DNA of 64,000 nt, taken from Methylobacterium sp. (GTDB lineage: Bacteria; Pseudomonadota; Alphaproteobacteria; Rhizobiales; Beijerinckiaceae). Under the pieces are notes generated by a model that saw only the letters and a list, made by a program, of their open reading frames with translations, did no database searches and was not told where the DNA came from. Positions within the stretch are counted from its first letter, which is position 1. The number at the start of each line of letters is the position of its first letter. The stretch spans positions 62,001 through 126,000 of the forward strand of contig PERO01000006.1 of assembly GCA_002928875.1 (NCBI GenBank). Reading direction: 5' to 3'. Below are positions 41,740 to 49,513 of this stretch, piece by piece. The position numbers and the translations under genes are program-made.

Positions 41740-44418
41740 ATGACGAAGTGGGTTTACACGTTTGGCGATGGCCAGGCGGAAGGCAATGCATCCTTGCGCA
41801 ATCTTCTGGGCGGCAAGGGCGCGAATCTCGCGGAGATGTGCAGCCTCGGGCTGCCCGTGCCGCCGGGCTTCACCATCTCCACGGAGGTCTGCACCTGGTT
41901 TTACGCCCATGACCGGAAATACCCGCTCGAACTCGCAAGCCAGGTGGATGCCGCGCTGAAGCATGTCGGCCGCCTCGCCGGCCGCGGCTTCGGCGACAGG
42001 GAAAATCCGCTGCTCGTCTCCGTGCGCTCCGGCGCCCGCGCCTCGATGCCGGGCATGATGGACACGGTGCTGAACCTTGGCCTCAACGACGAGACGGTCG
42101 AGGCGGTCGCGAAGCTCTCGAACAATCCGCGCTTCGCCTATGACAGCTACCGCCGCTTCATCACCATGTATTCCAACGTGGTGCTGGAACTGGAGCACCA
42201 CAATTTCGAGGACATCCTCGAGGAATACAAGGACCACAAGGGCTACACGCTCGATACCGAAATGACCGCCGAGGACTGGAAGGCGATCATCGTCTCCTTC
42301 AAGGCCTGCGTGCAGGAGAACCTCGGCAAGCCCTTCCCGCAGGATCCCTACGAGCAGCTCTGGGGCGCGATCGGCGCGGTGTTCGGCTCGTGGATGAATG
42401 CCCGCGCGATCAAGTATCGCGAGCTGCATTCCATTCCGGAAAGCTGGGGCACGGCCGTGAACGTGCAGGCCATGGTGTTCGGCAATATGGGCGACACCTC
42501 GGCCACGGGCGTGGCCTTCACCCGCAACCCCTCCACCGGCACGAAGGAACTCTACGGCGAATTCCTCATCAACGCGCAGGGCGAGGATGTGGTCGCGGGC
42601 ATCCGCACGCCGCAGGATATCACCGAGGTTGCGCGCATCGCCGCCGGCTCGACGAAACCCTCGCTCGAGGCCGCGATGCCCGAGGCCTACAAGGAACTCG
42701 TGCGCATCTACGGCCTGCTCGAGAACCATTACCGCGACATGCAGGATCTCGAATTCACGATCGAGCGCGGCAAGCTCTGGATGCTGCAGACCCGCAATGG
42801 CAAGCGCACGGCGAAGGCCGCTTTGCGCATCGCAGTCGATCTCGCGAATGAGGGCCTCATCAGCCAGGACGAGGCGGTGAAGCGCGTCGACCCCGCTTCG
42901 CTCGACCAGCTCCTGCACCCCACCATCGACCCCAAGGCGACGCGGCTGCAATTCGCGACCGGCCTGCCGGCCTCGCCGGGTGCGGCGACGGGCGAGATCG
43001 TCTTCACCTCCGAGGAAGCCGAGGAGGCGAAGAAGGCCAAGCGCAAGTGCATTCTCGTGCGCGTGGAAACCTCGCCCGAGGATATCCACGGCATGCATGC
43101 CGCCGAGGGCATCCTCACCACGCGCGGCGGCATGACGAGCCACGCCGCGGTCGTGGCGCGCGGCATGGGCAAGCCCTGCGTCTCCGGTGCGGGTTCGGTC
43201 CGCATCGACATGGCGACCGGCACGATGACCTGCGGCGGGAAAACCCTGAAGCGCGGCGATTTCATCACCATCGACGGCGGCAACGGCCAGGTGCTCGTTG
43301 GCGAGATCGCGATGCTCCAGCCGGAACTCTCGGGCGAATTCGCCGCCCTGATGGAATGGGCCGACAAGGCCCGCCGCCTCAAGATCCGCACCAACGCGGA
43401 AACGCCTCTCGATGCGCGCACGGCGGTGAAATTCGGCGCGGAGGGCATCGGCCTCTGCCGCACGGAGCATATGTTCTTCGAGGGCGAGCGCATCATCGCG
43501 ATGCGCGAGATGATCCTTTCGGACGACGAGAAGGGCCGACGCACCGCACTCGCGAAGCTGCTGCCGATGCAGCGCTCGGATTTCATCGAGCTGTTCGAGA
43601 TCATGAAGGGCCTGCCCGTCACGATCCGCCTGCTCGACCCGCCCCTGCACGAGTTCCTGCCGCATGAGCCGCGCGAGATCCAGGAAGTCGCGGAAGCCAT
43701 GGGCGCCTCGGCGGAGAAACTGCGCATTCGCGCCCTGGAACTCCGGGAATCGAACCCGATGCTGGGCTTCCGTGGCTGCCGCCTCGCGGTGGCCTACCCG
43801 GAAATTGCCGAGATGCAGGCCCGCGCGATTTTCGAGGCGGCGGTGGCCGTGAAGAAGCGCACCGGCGCGATGGTGACGCCGGAGGTGATGGTGCCGCTGG
43901 TGATGACCAAGCCGGAACTCGACCTCGTGAAGGCTCGCATCGACGCGATGGCGGCGGCGGTGGCGCAGGAAACCGGCGTCACGGTGCCCTATCAGGTCGG
44001 CACGATGATCGAACTCCCGCGCGCGGCCCTGCGCGCCGGCGAGATCGCCCAGGCGGCGGAGTTCTTCTCCTTCGGCACGAACGACCTGACGCAGACCACG
44101 CTCGGCATCAGCCGCGATGATGCCGGCAACTTCCTCGGCTCCTACAAGGCGCGCGGCATCCTCGCCGAAGACCCGTTCGTGACGCTCGACCAGGAAGGCG
44201 TGGGCGAACTCGTGAAGATCGCGGTGGAGCGCGGCAAGGCGACCCGCGCCGACCTCAAGCTCGGCCTCTGCGGCGAGCATGGCGGCGACCCGGCCTCCAT
44301 CGCCTTCTGCGAGAGCGTGGGCCTCGATTATGTCTCCTGTTCGCCCTTCCGCGTGCCCATCGCCCGCCTTGCGGCGGCGCAGGCTGCGCTCGGCAAGGTG
44401 ACGAAGGCCGAGGGGTAA
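41740..44418 (+). CDS. ppdK: Pyruvate, phosphate dikinase
   Basis: An 892-residue PPDK, the normal length. The N-terminal ATP-grasp domain begins WVYTFGDGQAEGNASLRNLLGGKG (quoted in parts: GDGQAEGN and LGGKGANLAEM). The swivelling phosphohistidine domain has GGMTSHAAVVARGMGKPCV with His468. The C-terminal PEP/pyruvate barrel has FGAEGIGLCRTEHMFF and LCGEHGGDPASIAF with catalytic Cys844. It interconverts pyruvate, ATP and phosphate with PEP, AMP and pyrophosphate, serving gluconeogenesis from C3 and C2 compounds, which suits the beta-oxidation genes in this genome. The ATG at 41740 is preceded by GGGAG. It is monocistronic and is followed by a strong hairpin. Confidence 0.97.
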   Translation: MTKWVYTFGDGQAEGNASLRNLLGGKGANLAEMCSLGLPVPPGFTISTEVCTWFYAHDRKYPLELASQVDAALKHVGRLAGRGFGDRENPLLVSVRSGARASMPGMMDTVLNLGLNDETVEAVAKLSNNPRFAYDSYRRFITMYSNVVLELEHHNFEDILEEYKDHKGYTLDTEMTAEDWKAIIVSFKACVQENLGKPFPQDPYEQLWGAIGAVFGSWMNARAIKYRELHSIPESWGTAVNVQAMVFGNMGDTSATGVAFTRNPSTGTKELYGEFLINAQGEDVVAGIRTPQDITEVARIAAGSTKPSLEAAMPEAYKELVRIYGLLENHYRDMQDLEFTIERGKLWMLQTRNGKRTAKAALRIAVDLANEGLISQDEAVKRVDPASLDQLLHPTIDPKATRLQFATGLPASPGAATGEIVFTSEEAEEAKKAKRKCILVRVETSPEDIHGMHAAEGILTTRGGMTSHAAVVARGMGKPCVSGAGSVRIDMATGTMTCGGKTLKRGDFITIDGGNGQVLVGEIAMLQPELSGEFAALMEWADKARRLKIRTNAETPLDARTAVKFGAEGIGLCRTEHMFFEGERIIAMREMILSDDEKGRRTALAKLLPMQRSDFIELFEIMKGLPVTIRLLDPPLHEFLPHEPREIQEVAEAMGASAEKLRIRALELRESNPMLGFRGCRLAVAYPEIAEMQARAIFEAAVAVKKRTGAMVTPEVMVPLVMTKPELDLVKARIDAMAAAVAQETGVTVPYQVGTMIELPRAALRAGEIAQAAEFFSFGTNDLTQTTLGISRDDAGNFLGSYKARGILAEDPFVTLDQEGVGELVKIAVERGKATRADLKLGLCGEHGGDPASIAFCESVGLDYVSCSPFRVPIARLAAAQAALGKVTKAEG

Positions 44419-44433
44419 CGGCTCGTTAAACAT

Positions 44434-44465
44434 GGGCGTGCCGGCGCGGCACGCCCTCGTGTTTG
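44434..44465 (+). terminator. Likely intrinsic terminator of ppdK
   Basis: A perfect 10-base-pair stem (GGGCGTGCCG at 44434-44443, loop GCG, complement to 44456) is followed by TCGTGTTTGG, a moderately T-rich tail. It lies 15 bases after the ppdK stop. The T-run is interrupted, so termination may be partial. Confidence 0.65.
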
Positions 44466-44558
44466 GTTAAAAAGCAGGCAGTTAACCTTGCTTTCTAAGC
44501 CTTCCTGAACCGAACCTCGTGTTTTCTGGCCTGATCTATGACGGATCGAGGTCGCGAG

Positions 44559-45701
44559 ATGGGGTTTGCCTCCGCCATCGCCGAGGAACGGGAACGCTAC
44601 CGGCGGCGGCGTCGGAGCATCCGGCTCTGCGCGTCATTCCTCGCGACCTGGGGCCTCGCGGCAGCGGCTCTCGTCTCGACCACCGCGACCGCCGGCCTGA
44701 ACCTGCATGTGCCGGATATCGAATTCCGCCGCACCACGATGATCGAGCCGTCGCGGCTCACCCTCACGCCGCCGCGTCTTTCGCCGCTGCTCATGGTCGG
44801 CGACGAGCGCATCGCGGCGGTCGAAGCGGCGGAGAGCGCGCGGGAACGCCTCGCCGCGCACATCCGCAAGGTCGATCTCGCGCGGAGCGACCGCCTGCCC
44901 GTGCTGCCGGGCCAGCCCCTGCTGTTTCTCGAGAACCGCGTGCTGCTGCCCGGCCAGAGGCTTGACCCGGCGATCAATCTCAACCGCGCGAGCCGGCTTC
45001 TCACCGCTCGCCTCTCCACCTTCGGCGGGCGCACGCCGGCTTTCGGCGCGACGGGCCTCACGCCATCCGGCCCGAGCCGCGCCGCGCTGACCCTCGCCCG
45101 CCCGGACGGCTCGACACCGGCCGTCGGCCGCGCGACGGCTCTGGCCTCGGTGACGCCCGCGCCGGTGGAACCGGAAATCATCATGGTCTCCACCCTGCGC
45201 ATCCCGTCGATCCAGCCGGTGACGCAAGGCCTGCTGCACCAGCCGACGCTCGCGCTTTCGCTGCCCAATCTCGACCTCTCGGACCCGGAAACCCGCCGCC
45301 GCGAGATGAAATGCCTCGCCGAGGCGGTTTATTTCGAAGCGCGATCCGAGCCGGAGACCGGGCAGGCCGCCGTGGCGCAGGTGGTGATCAACCGCGCGAA
45401 GAGCGGGCTCTACCCCACCTCGATCTGCGGCGTGGTCTACCAGAACCGCCATCGCTACAAGGCCTGCCAGTTCACCTTCGCCTGCGAAGGCAAATCGCTC
45501 GCCATCCGCGAGCCGGATTCCTGGGCGGTCGCGACCCGCGTGGCGCAGGAGGTGCTGGAGGGCCAGACCTACCTGCCCGCGGTGGGCGCTTCCACGCATT
45601 ACCACGCAGATTACGTGGCTCCCTGGTGGTCACGGAAACTGAAGCGCACGGATCAGATCGGCCGGCACATCTTCTACAAGCTCAGGCCCGGCCAGACCTG
45701 A
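44559..45701 (+). CDS. Cell-wall hydrolase, SleB (Hydrolase_2) family
   Basis: A 380-residue membrane-anchored protein. The N-terminus is basic (ERERYRRRRRSIRL) followed by one membrane span (CASFLATWGLAAAALVS). A long low-complexity periplasmic linker rich in Pro, Ser and Arg occupies about residues 70-250. The C-terminal SleB domain starts at MKCLAEAVYFEARSEP, with the catalytic Glu of EAVYFEAR, then QVVINRAKSGLYPTSICGVVYQN and THYHADYVAPWW. SleB-family enzymes are lytic transglycosylases on peptidoglycan. I place the start at the ATG 44559, which has GAGG seven bases upstream; an in-frame ATG at 44538 without a ribosome site is the alternative. Confidence 0.88.
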   Translation: MGFASAIAEERERYRRRRRSIRLCASFLATWGLAAAALVSTTATAGLNLHVPDIEFRRTTMIEPSRLTLTPPRLSPLLMVGDERIAAVEAAESARERLAAHIRKVDLARSDRLPVLPGQPLLFLENRVLLPGQRLDPAINLNRASRLLTARLSTFGGRTPAFGATGLTPSGPSRAALTLARPDGSTPAVGRATALASVTPAPVEPEIIMVSTLRIPSIQPVTQGLLHQPTLALSLPNLDLSDPETRRREMKCLAEAVYFEARSEPETGQAAVAQVVINRAKSGLYPTSICGVVYQNRHRYKACQFTFACEGKSLAIREPDSWAVATRVAQEVLEGQTYLPAVGASTHYHADYVAPWWSRKLKRTDQIGRHIFYKLRPGQT

Positions 45702-45702
45702 G

Positions 45703-45759
45703 ATTCACCCTGCCGTTTAACCCTGCCCGCGAATTCACCCCGCGTTAACCCTCTGCGTT
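45703..45759 (+). repeat. Two imperfect 30-base direct repeats with GTTTAACCCT/GTTAACCCT
   Basis: Immediately after the SleB stop, two units begin ATTCACCC and contain (T)TTAACCCT followed by CTGC: 45703-45732 and 45733-45759. They form most of the promoter region of the secreted repeat protein gene. Tandem copies with a TTAACC core could bind a regulator twice, but the TTAA-N7-TTAA spacing of CtrA is not met. Confidence 0.5.
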
Positions 45760-45824
45760 TGTTGAAATTGCGCCGCGCGCAGCGCCTGATCCTCCGAATG
45801 AATTCCCGCTCGAAGGATCTGCCG

Positions 45825-46391
45825 ATGCGTCGCCTCGTCATTCTCGCCGCTTTCACCCTTGCTGGCATGGCCACGGCCCAGGCCGGCGGCCGCTGCTCCG
45901 GATCGCATTGCTACCAGCGCGTCGATCACCCGCCGGTCTATGGCGTGGTGGAGGAGGCCGTGAAGGTGCGCCCGGCGCAGAGCTATGTGCGCCAGGTGCC
46001 GCCGGTCTATGCAAGGCAGGTCGAGCAGATCGTGCTCCGGCCGGCGCATCGCGTGGAACGCATCATTCCCGCCCAATACAGCGTAGTGGCCGAGCAGGTG
46101 CTCGTCGCCCCCGAGCGCAAGGTCTGGCAGGTGACCCGCGACAGCTGGGGCCGCGAGATCGGCTGCTGGGTGACGGTGCCGGCGCAATATGCCGTGCAGC
46201 ACCGGCATGTGCAGATCGCCCCCGCCCGGGCGGTGTATGAGGACATCCCGGCGGTGCATGGCTACCGCGAGCAGAAGGTGCTGGTGGAGCCGGGCTATGT
46301 GACGGAAGAACATGTTCCGGCGGAATATGCGACGCGCCATCGCCGCGTTCTGGTGAGCCCCGGCGGTTCGAGCTGGCAGCCTTTGCGCTGA
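45825..46391 (+). CDS. Exported repeat protein of unknown function
   Basis: A 188-residue protein with a signal peptide (RRLVILAAFTLAGMATAQAGG). The ATG at 45825 has AAGGA seven bases upstream. The mature part is built from about five or six degenerate units of 25-30 residues with the pattern (V/I)PAxYxV...xVLVAPxR, for example IIPAQYSVVAEQVLVAPERKVW, VTVPAQYAVQHRHVQIAPAR and HVPAEYATRHRRVLVSP. Cysteines are at CSGSHC near the N-terminus and one in EIGCWV. The units look like short beta strands and suggest an elongated envelope protein. Similar proteins occur in alphaproteobacteria without assigned function. Its stop codon overlaps the edge of a dispersed repeat. Confidence 0.75.
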   Translation: MRRLVILAAFTLAGMATAQAGGRCSGSHCYQRVDHPPVYGVVEEAVKVRPAQSYVRQVPPVYARQVEQIVLRPAHRVERIIPAQYSVVAEQVLVAPERKVWQVTRDSWGREIGCWVTVPAQYAVQHRHVQIAPARAVYEDIPAVHGYREQKVLVEPGYVTEEHVPAEYATRHRRVLVSPGGSSWQPLR

Positions 46392-46438
46392 GCATGCTGC
46401 GATGAAGTGGAGCCCGGTTCATCGCTAAAAGCATGCGA
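46390..46438 (+). repeat. Dispersed hairpin repeat, copy B (core AAGTGGAGCCCGGTT)
   Basis: The sequence starts GAGCATGC on the stop codon of the repeat protein gene and continues through GCGATGAA, an AAGTGGAGCCCGGTT core, TTCATCGC and AAAGCATGCGAAA. Nested arms GCATGC/GCATGC and GCGATGAA/TTCATCGC give one long hairpin. It shares the outline GAGCAT...AAGTGGAnnCCGGTT...ATGCGA with copy A at 36609-36711. Confidence 0.7.
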
Positions 46439-46497
46439 AAGGAAGAGTATAGGTAGAATTGCGAGCGCAGTGCGGCGGGCTCGCCCGTCCCGCGCGA

Positions 46498-46527
46498 CGG
46501 GTGCGCCGGAGGGAGACGGCGCACCCG
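46498..46527. terminator. Strong hairpin downstream of nadB and the repeat-protein gene
   Basis: A perfect 11-base-pair stem (CGGGTGCGCCG at 46498-46508, its complement at 46517-46527) with an 8-base loop lies 9 bases beyond the nadB stop. There is no clear T-run on either strand, so it is only a possible terminator for the convergent genes; it may instead stabilise a 3' end. Confidence 0.5.
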
Positions 46528-46536
46528 CTCCCTTGT

Positions 46537-48057
46537 TCAGGGGCCGGAAAGGCGTTCGACGCGAAGCCCGGAGCCGCGCTGCTGGATCGACCAGACCTTG
46601 TCCGGCCAGCTCGCCAGAAAATCCGTGCGGCTATGGCCGCCCCGGCTCTCCTCGCGGCTGAGCGCGGCTTCCACCATCAGGCTGGCGATGCGCGCGAGCG
46701 CCCCGGCATGGCCCAGGCGCTCGCGACAGGGCGCGATCTCGCCCAGCGCCGCTTGCAGGCCCTTCGCATCCCGCAGAACAGCACATTGCGCCTGCATGAG
46801 ATGGCGGATCCGCTGGAAGAACGCGGCATCGTCGGCCGGCGCGGGTTGCGCGGGGCCATCATCCTGCATCTGCACCGTGCCGGCCTCCACGCCCTTCAGC
46901 GCCTCCGCCACGCGCGCACCGAACACCACGGCTTCAAGCAGCGAGTTCGAGGCGAGCCGGTTCGCGCCGTGGACGCCGGTATGGGCGACCTCACCCACGG
47001 CGTAGAGGCCCTTCACACCCATCGCCGCGCCATCCGCATCCACCGCGATGCCGCCCATATGGTAATGCGCGGCCGGCGCGATGGGGATGAGGCCATTTAC
47101 GGGATCGATGCCCGCCGCGATGCAGGCGGCATGCACCGTCGGGAACATCTCCGGGAATTTCGCACCAATCGCCTCGCGGCAATCGAGAAACGCGCCATTC
47201 CCCGCCTGAATCGAGGCGAAGACACCGCGCGCCACCACGTCACGCGGGGCGAGTTCGGCATCGCGGTGCAAGCTCGGCATGAAGCGCTCGCCATGCCGGT
47301 CCACCAGCTTCGCGCCCTCGCCGCGCAGGGCCTCCGTGGCGAGCGGCGCGGGATCGCGGCCGATATCGAGCGCGGTGGGATGAAACTGCACGAATTCCAT
47401 GTTCACGAGCCGCGCGCCAGCCTGATAGGCCATGGCGAGGCCCGAGCCCCAGGCTTCCTTCGGGTTGGTCGTCACCGCGAAGACCTGCCCCGCCCCGCCC
47501 GTGGCGAGCACGACATGGCTCGCCTCGAGCCGCAGCACGCGGCCGTCCTTCACCGCCCGCGCGCCGATGATCGCGCCATCCGTTCCGGTGAGAAGTTCCG
47601 TCGCTTCCGCGCCTTCGATCACCCGGATCGAGGGCGTCTCGCGGACGGCCGTGATCAGCGCTTCCATGATCTTCCGTCCGGCCATGTCGCCGCGCACGCG
47701 CACGACGCGGTGGTGGGAATGGGCGGCCTCGCGGCTCTGGACGAGCTTGCCCTCGAGATCGCGATCGAAGGGCACGCCGAAGGCGAGAAGATCGAGGATG
47801 CGCTCCGAGGCTTCCGAGACCATCAGGCGCACCATGGCCTCGTCGCAGAGGCCGGCGCCAGCGACCAGCGTATCCTGCACATGGCTGTCGATGGAATCGC
47901 CCTCGCCGATGGCGGCCGCGACGCCGCCTTGCGCCCAGGCGGATGACGCGCCCTGCCCCAAGGGCACCGGCGTGAGTACCGTGCAGGGCAAGGGCGCGAG
48001 CTTCAATGCGGTGAAGAGCCCCGCAAGGCCGCCGCCGATGATGAGAATGGAGGGCAT
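46537..48057 (-). CDS. nadB: L-aspartate oxidase
   Basis: A 506-residue flavoprotein, first step of de novo NAD synthesis from aspartate. The FAD motif is ILIIGGGLAGLFTALKLA near the N-terminus. SSAWAQGGVAAAIGEGDS, the succinate dehydrogenase/fumarate reductase-family FAD box, follows, then HPTAL, RGEGAKLVDRHGERFM and GLYAVGEVAHTGVHGANRLASNSLLEAV (quoted in parts). The product iminoaspartate is passed to NadA, encoded upstream in the same direction. The ATG at 48057 has GGGAAA upstream. Between nadA and nadB lies a 105-base palindromic element, unusual inside an operon. nadC is not in the window. Confidence 0.96.
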   Translation of the reverse strand: MPSILIIGGGLAGLFTALKLAPLPCTVLTPVPLGQGASSAWAQGGVAAAIGEGDSIDSHVQDTLVAGAGLCDEAMVRLMVSEASERILDLLAFGVPFDRDLEGKLVQSREAAHSHHRVVRVRGDMAGRKIMEALITAVRETPSIRVIEGAEATELLTGTDGAIIGARAVKDGRVLRLEASHVVLATGGAGQVFAVTTNPKEAWGSGLAMAYQAGARLVNMEFVQFHPTALDIGRDPAPLATEALRGEGAKLVDRHGERFMPSLHRDAELAPRDVVARGVFASIQAGNGAFLDCREAIGAKFPEMFPTVHAACIAAGIDPVNGLIPIAPAAHYHMGGIAVDADGAAMGVKGLYAVGEVAHTGVHGANRLASNSLLEAVVFGARVAEALKGVEAGTVQMQDDGPAQPAPADDAAFFQRIRHLMQAQCAVLRDAKGLQAALGEIAPCRERLGHAGALARIASLMVEAALSREESRGGHSRTDFLASWPDKVWSIQQRGSGLRVERLSGP

Positions 48058-48070
48058 GAGCGTTTCCCGT

Positions 48071-48175
48071 GTCATGCCCGACGGCCTGGACCTTTGTCCG
48101 GGACGGGCGGGAATCCATGACCTCGAAACCGGGCCATGGATCCCCGCCCGCGGCCTAAGCCGCGTCGGGGATGAC
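48071..48175. repeat. REP/BIME-like double palindrome between nadA and nadB
   Basis: Outer arms GTCATGCCCGAC (48071-48082) and GTCGGGGATGAC (48164-48175) enclose a second long pair: 48104-48119 (CGGGCGGGAATCCATG) and 48135-48150 match at 15 of 16 positions. Small hairpins GGAC-CTTT-GTCC and GCGGC-CTAA-GCCGC sit between. The structure is that of a repetitive extragenic palindrome. In the mRNA it could lower nadB expression relative to nadA or protect the upstream message. Confidence 0.7.
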
Positions 48176-48186
48176 AGGCTGGTTTT

Positions 48187-49254
48187 TTACTGCGTGAGAT
48201 TGACCATCCGCTCCACGGAGCGGCGGGCGCGGACGGCGAGTTCCTCGGGGATTTCCACCTGGTGCTCGAGGTTCAGCAGGCTGTCGAGGATCTTCGGCAG
48301 CGTGATGCGCTTCATGTGCGGGCAGAGGTTGCAGGGCCGCACGAACTCGACATCCCGCGCCGAGGCCGCGACGTTGTCGGCCATCGAGCATTCGGTGACG
48401 AGCAGCACCTTCCCGCCATGCTGCGCCTTGGCATAATCGATCATGCCGGCGGTGGAGCCGGTGAAATCGGCCTCCGCGATCACATCCGGCGGGCATTCGG
48501 GATGCGCGATGATGCGGATGGTGGGGTCCGCCTCGCGGTAGCGGCGCAATTCCTCGCCGGTGAAGCGCTCATGCACCTCGCAGGCGCCGTGCCAGGCGAT
48601 GATCTTCACCTTCGTCTTCGATTGCACGTATTTCGCGAGATACTGGTCGGGCACGAAGAGCACGCGATCGACGCCGAGGCTCTCCACCACCTGCACGGCA
48701 TTGGCGGATGTGCAGCAGATATCGACCTCGGCCTTCACCTCGGCGCTCGTGTTCACATAGGCCACCACCGGCACGCCGGGATAGGCCTCGCGCAGGCGGC
48801 GGATATCCGCCCCGGTGATCGACGAGGCGAGCGAGCAGCCGGCCTTGAGATCGGGGATCAGCACCATCTTCTCGGGGCTGAGCAGCTTCGAGGTCTCGGC
48901 CATGAAATGCACGCCGCCCTGCACGATGATCTTCGCATCGAGCTTCGCGGCGACTTTCGCGAGCTGCAGGCTGTCGCCCCCCACGTCCGCCACGCAATTG
49001 TAGATCTCGGGCGTCTGGTAGTTATGCGCGAGGATCACCGCGTTGCGCTGCTTTTTCAGGCGGTTGATGGCGGCGACATAGGGCGCGTGGAACGGCCATT
49101 CCACACTCGGCACGATGTGCTTCACGCGCTCGTAGAGATGCGCGGTCTCGGCCGCCACCTCGGGGGTGTAGGTGAGATCCGGGCGGGGAAGGATGTCCCG
49201 CTCCAGAATGCGGCCCGCCGCCGGGGAACCATCGGCAATCAGAACGCTGGTCAT
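48187..49254 (-). CDS. nadA: Quinolinate synthase A
   Basis: A 355-residue quinolinate synthase. It condenses iminoaspartate with dihydroxyacetone phosphate using an oxygen-sensitive [4Fe-4S] cluster held by three cysteines: one in [14 protein letters not shown], one in ICCTSANAV or [11 protein letters not shown], and one in [14 protein letters not shown]. Other signatures are [28 protein letters not shown] and ECSMADN. The ATG at 49254 has AAGGA upstream; an in-frame TTG four bases earlier in the frame is less likely. It is the first gene of the nad unit and follows two palindromic operators. Confidence 0.96.
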   Translation of the reverse strand: MTSVLIADGSPAAGRILERDILPRPDLTYTPEVAAETAHLYERVKHIVPSVEWPFHAPYVAAINRLKKQRNAVILAHNYQTPEIYNCVADVGGDSLQLAKVAAKLDAKIIVQGGVHFMAETSKLLSPEKMVLIPDLKAGCSLASSITGADIRRLREAYPGVPVVAYVNTSAEVKAEVDICCTSANAVQVVESLGVDRVLFVPDQYLAKYVQSKTKVKIIAWHGACEVHERFTGEELRRYREADPTIRIIAHPECPPDVIAEADFTGSTAGMIDYAKAQHGGKVLLVTECSMADNVAASARDVEFVRPCNLCPHMKRITLPKILDSLLNLEHQVEIPEELAVRARRSVERMVNLTQ

Positions 49255-49302
49255 CCTCAAATCCTTCCCGGGCTTGCCGCCCTGTGGACCTTGCGTCTTA
49301 GG

Positions 49303-49349
49303 CTCATGATGAGCATAAGAGAGGCCTGTTTATACTCATTTTGAGTATA
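49303..49349 (-). promoter_or_regulatory. Two tandem operators and promoter of the nadA-nadB unit
   Basis: Two palindromes share the pattern TTATrCTCATnnTGAG. One is TATACTCATTTTGAGTATA (49331-49349), with perfect 8-base arms. The other is centred at 49308 inside a 23-base near-perfect palindrome (49297-49319, arms CTTA-n-GCTCAT). Their centres are 32 bases apart, about three helical turns. On the minus strand a TATAAA-type -10 box overlaps the first palindrome. The NAD synthesis genes of related bacteria are controlled by NadQ or NrtR repressors; which of these binds here is not known, and neither is encoded in the window. Confidence 0.75.
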
Positions 49350-49513
49350 TGTCATAACGCTTTTCCGGCAAAAAATCCAGCCCCAAAAATCGGGTGGCCC
49401 CGCGCAACGGGTGATGGGCCATCCGGCATGCGCGGCAGGTTCGCCGCCGCGCCCCTCACCTGACAGTCAACTTGATTTGACAATCGGTTGGCTTCGGCCT
49501 CTGCTGGAGGCTC

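Noticed and set aside
41350-44433. A 1027-codon open frame opposite ppdK
   Set aside because: PPDK on the plus strand has all catalytic residues; the antisense product has the low-complexity His/Arg/Glu composition typical of such shadows.
44463-44485. A CtrA site in TTAAAAAGCAGGCAGTTAAC upstream of the SleB gene
   Set aside because: The spacing between the two TTAA blocks is eleven bases, not the seven required.
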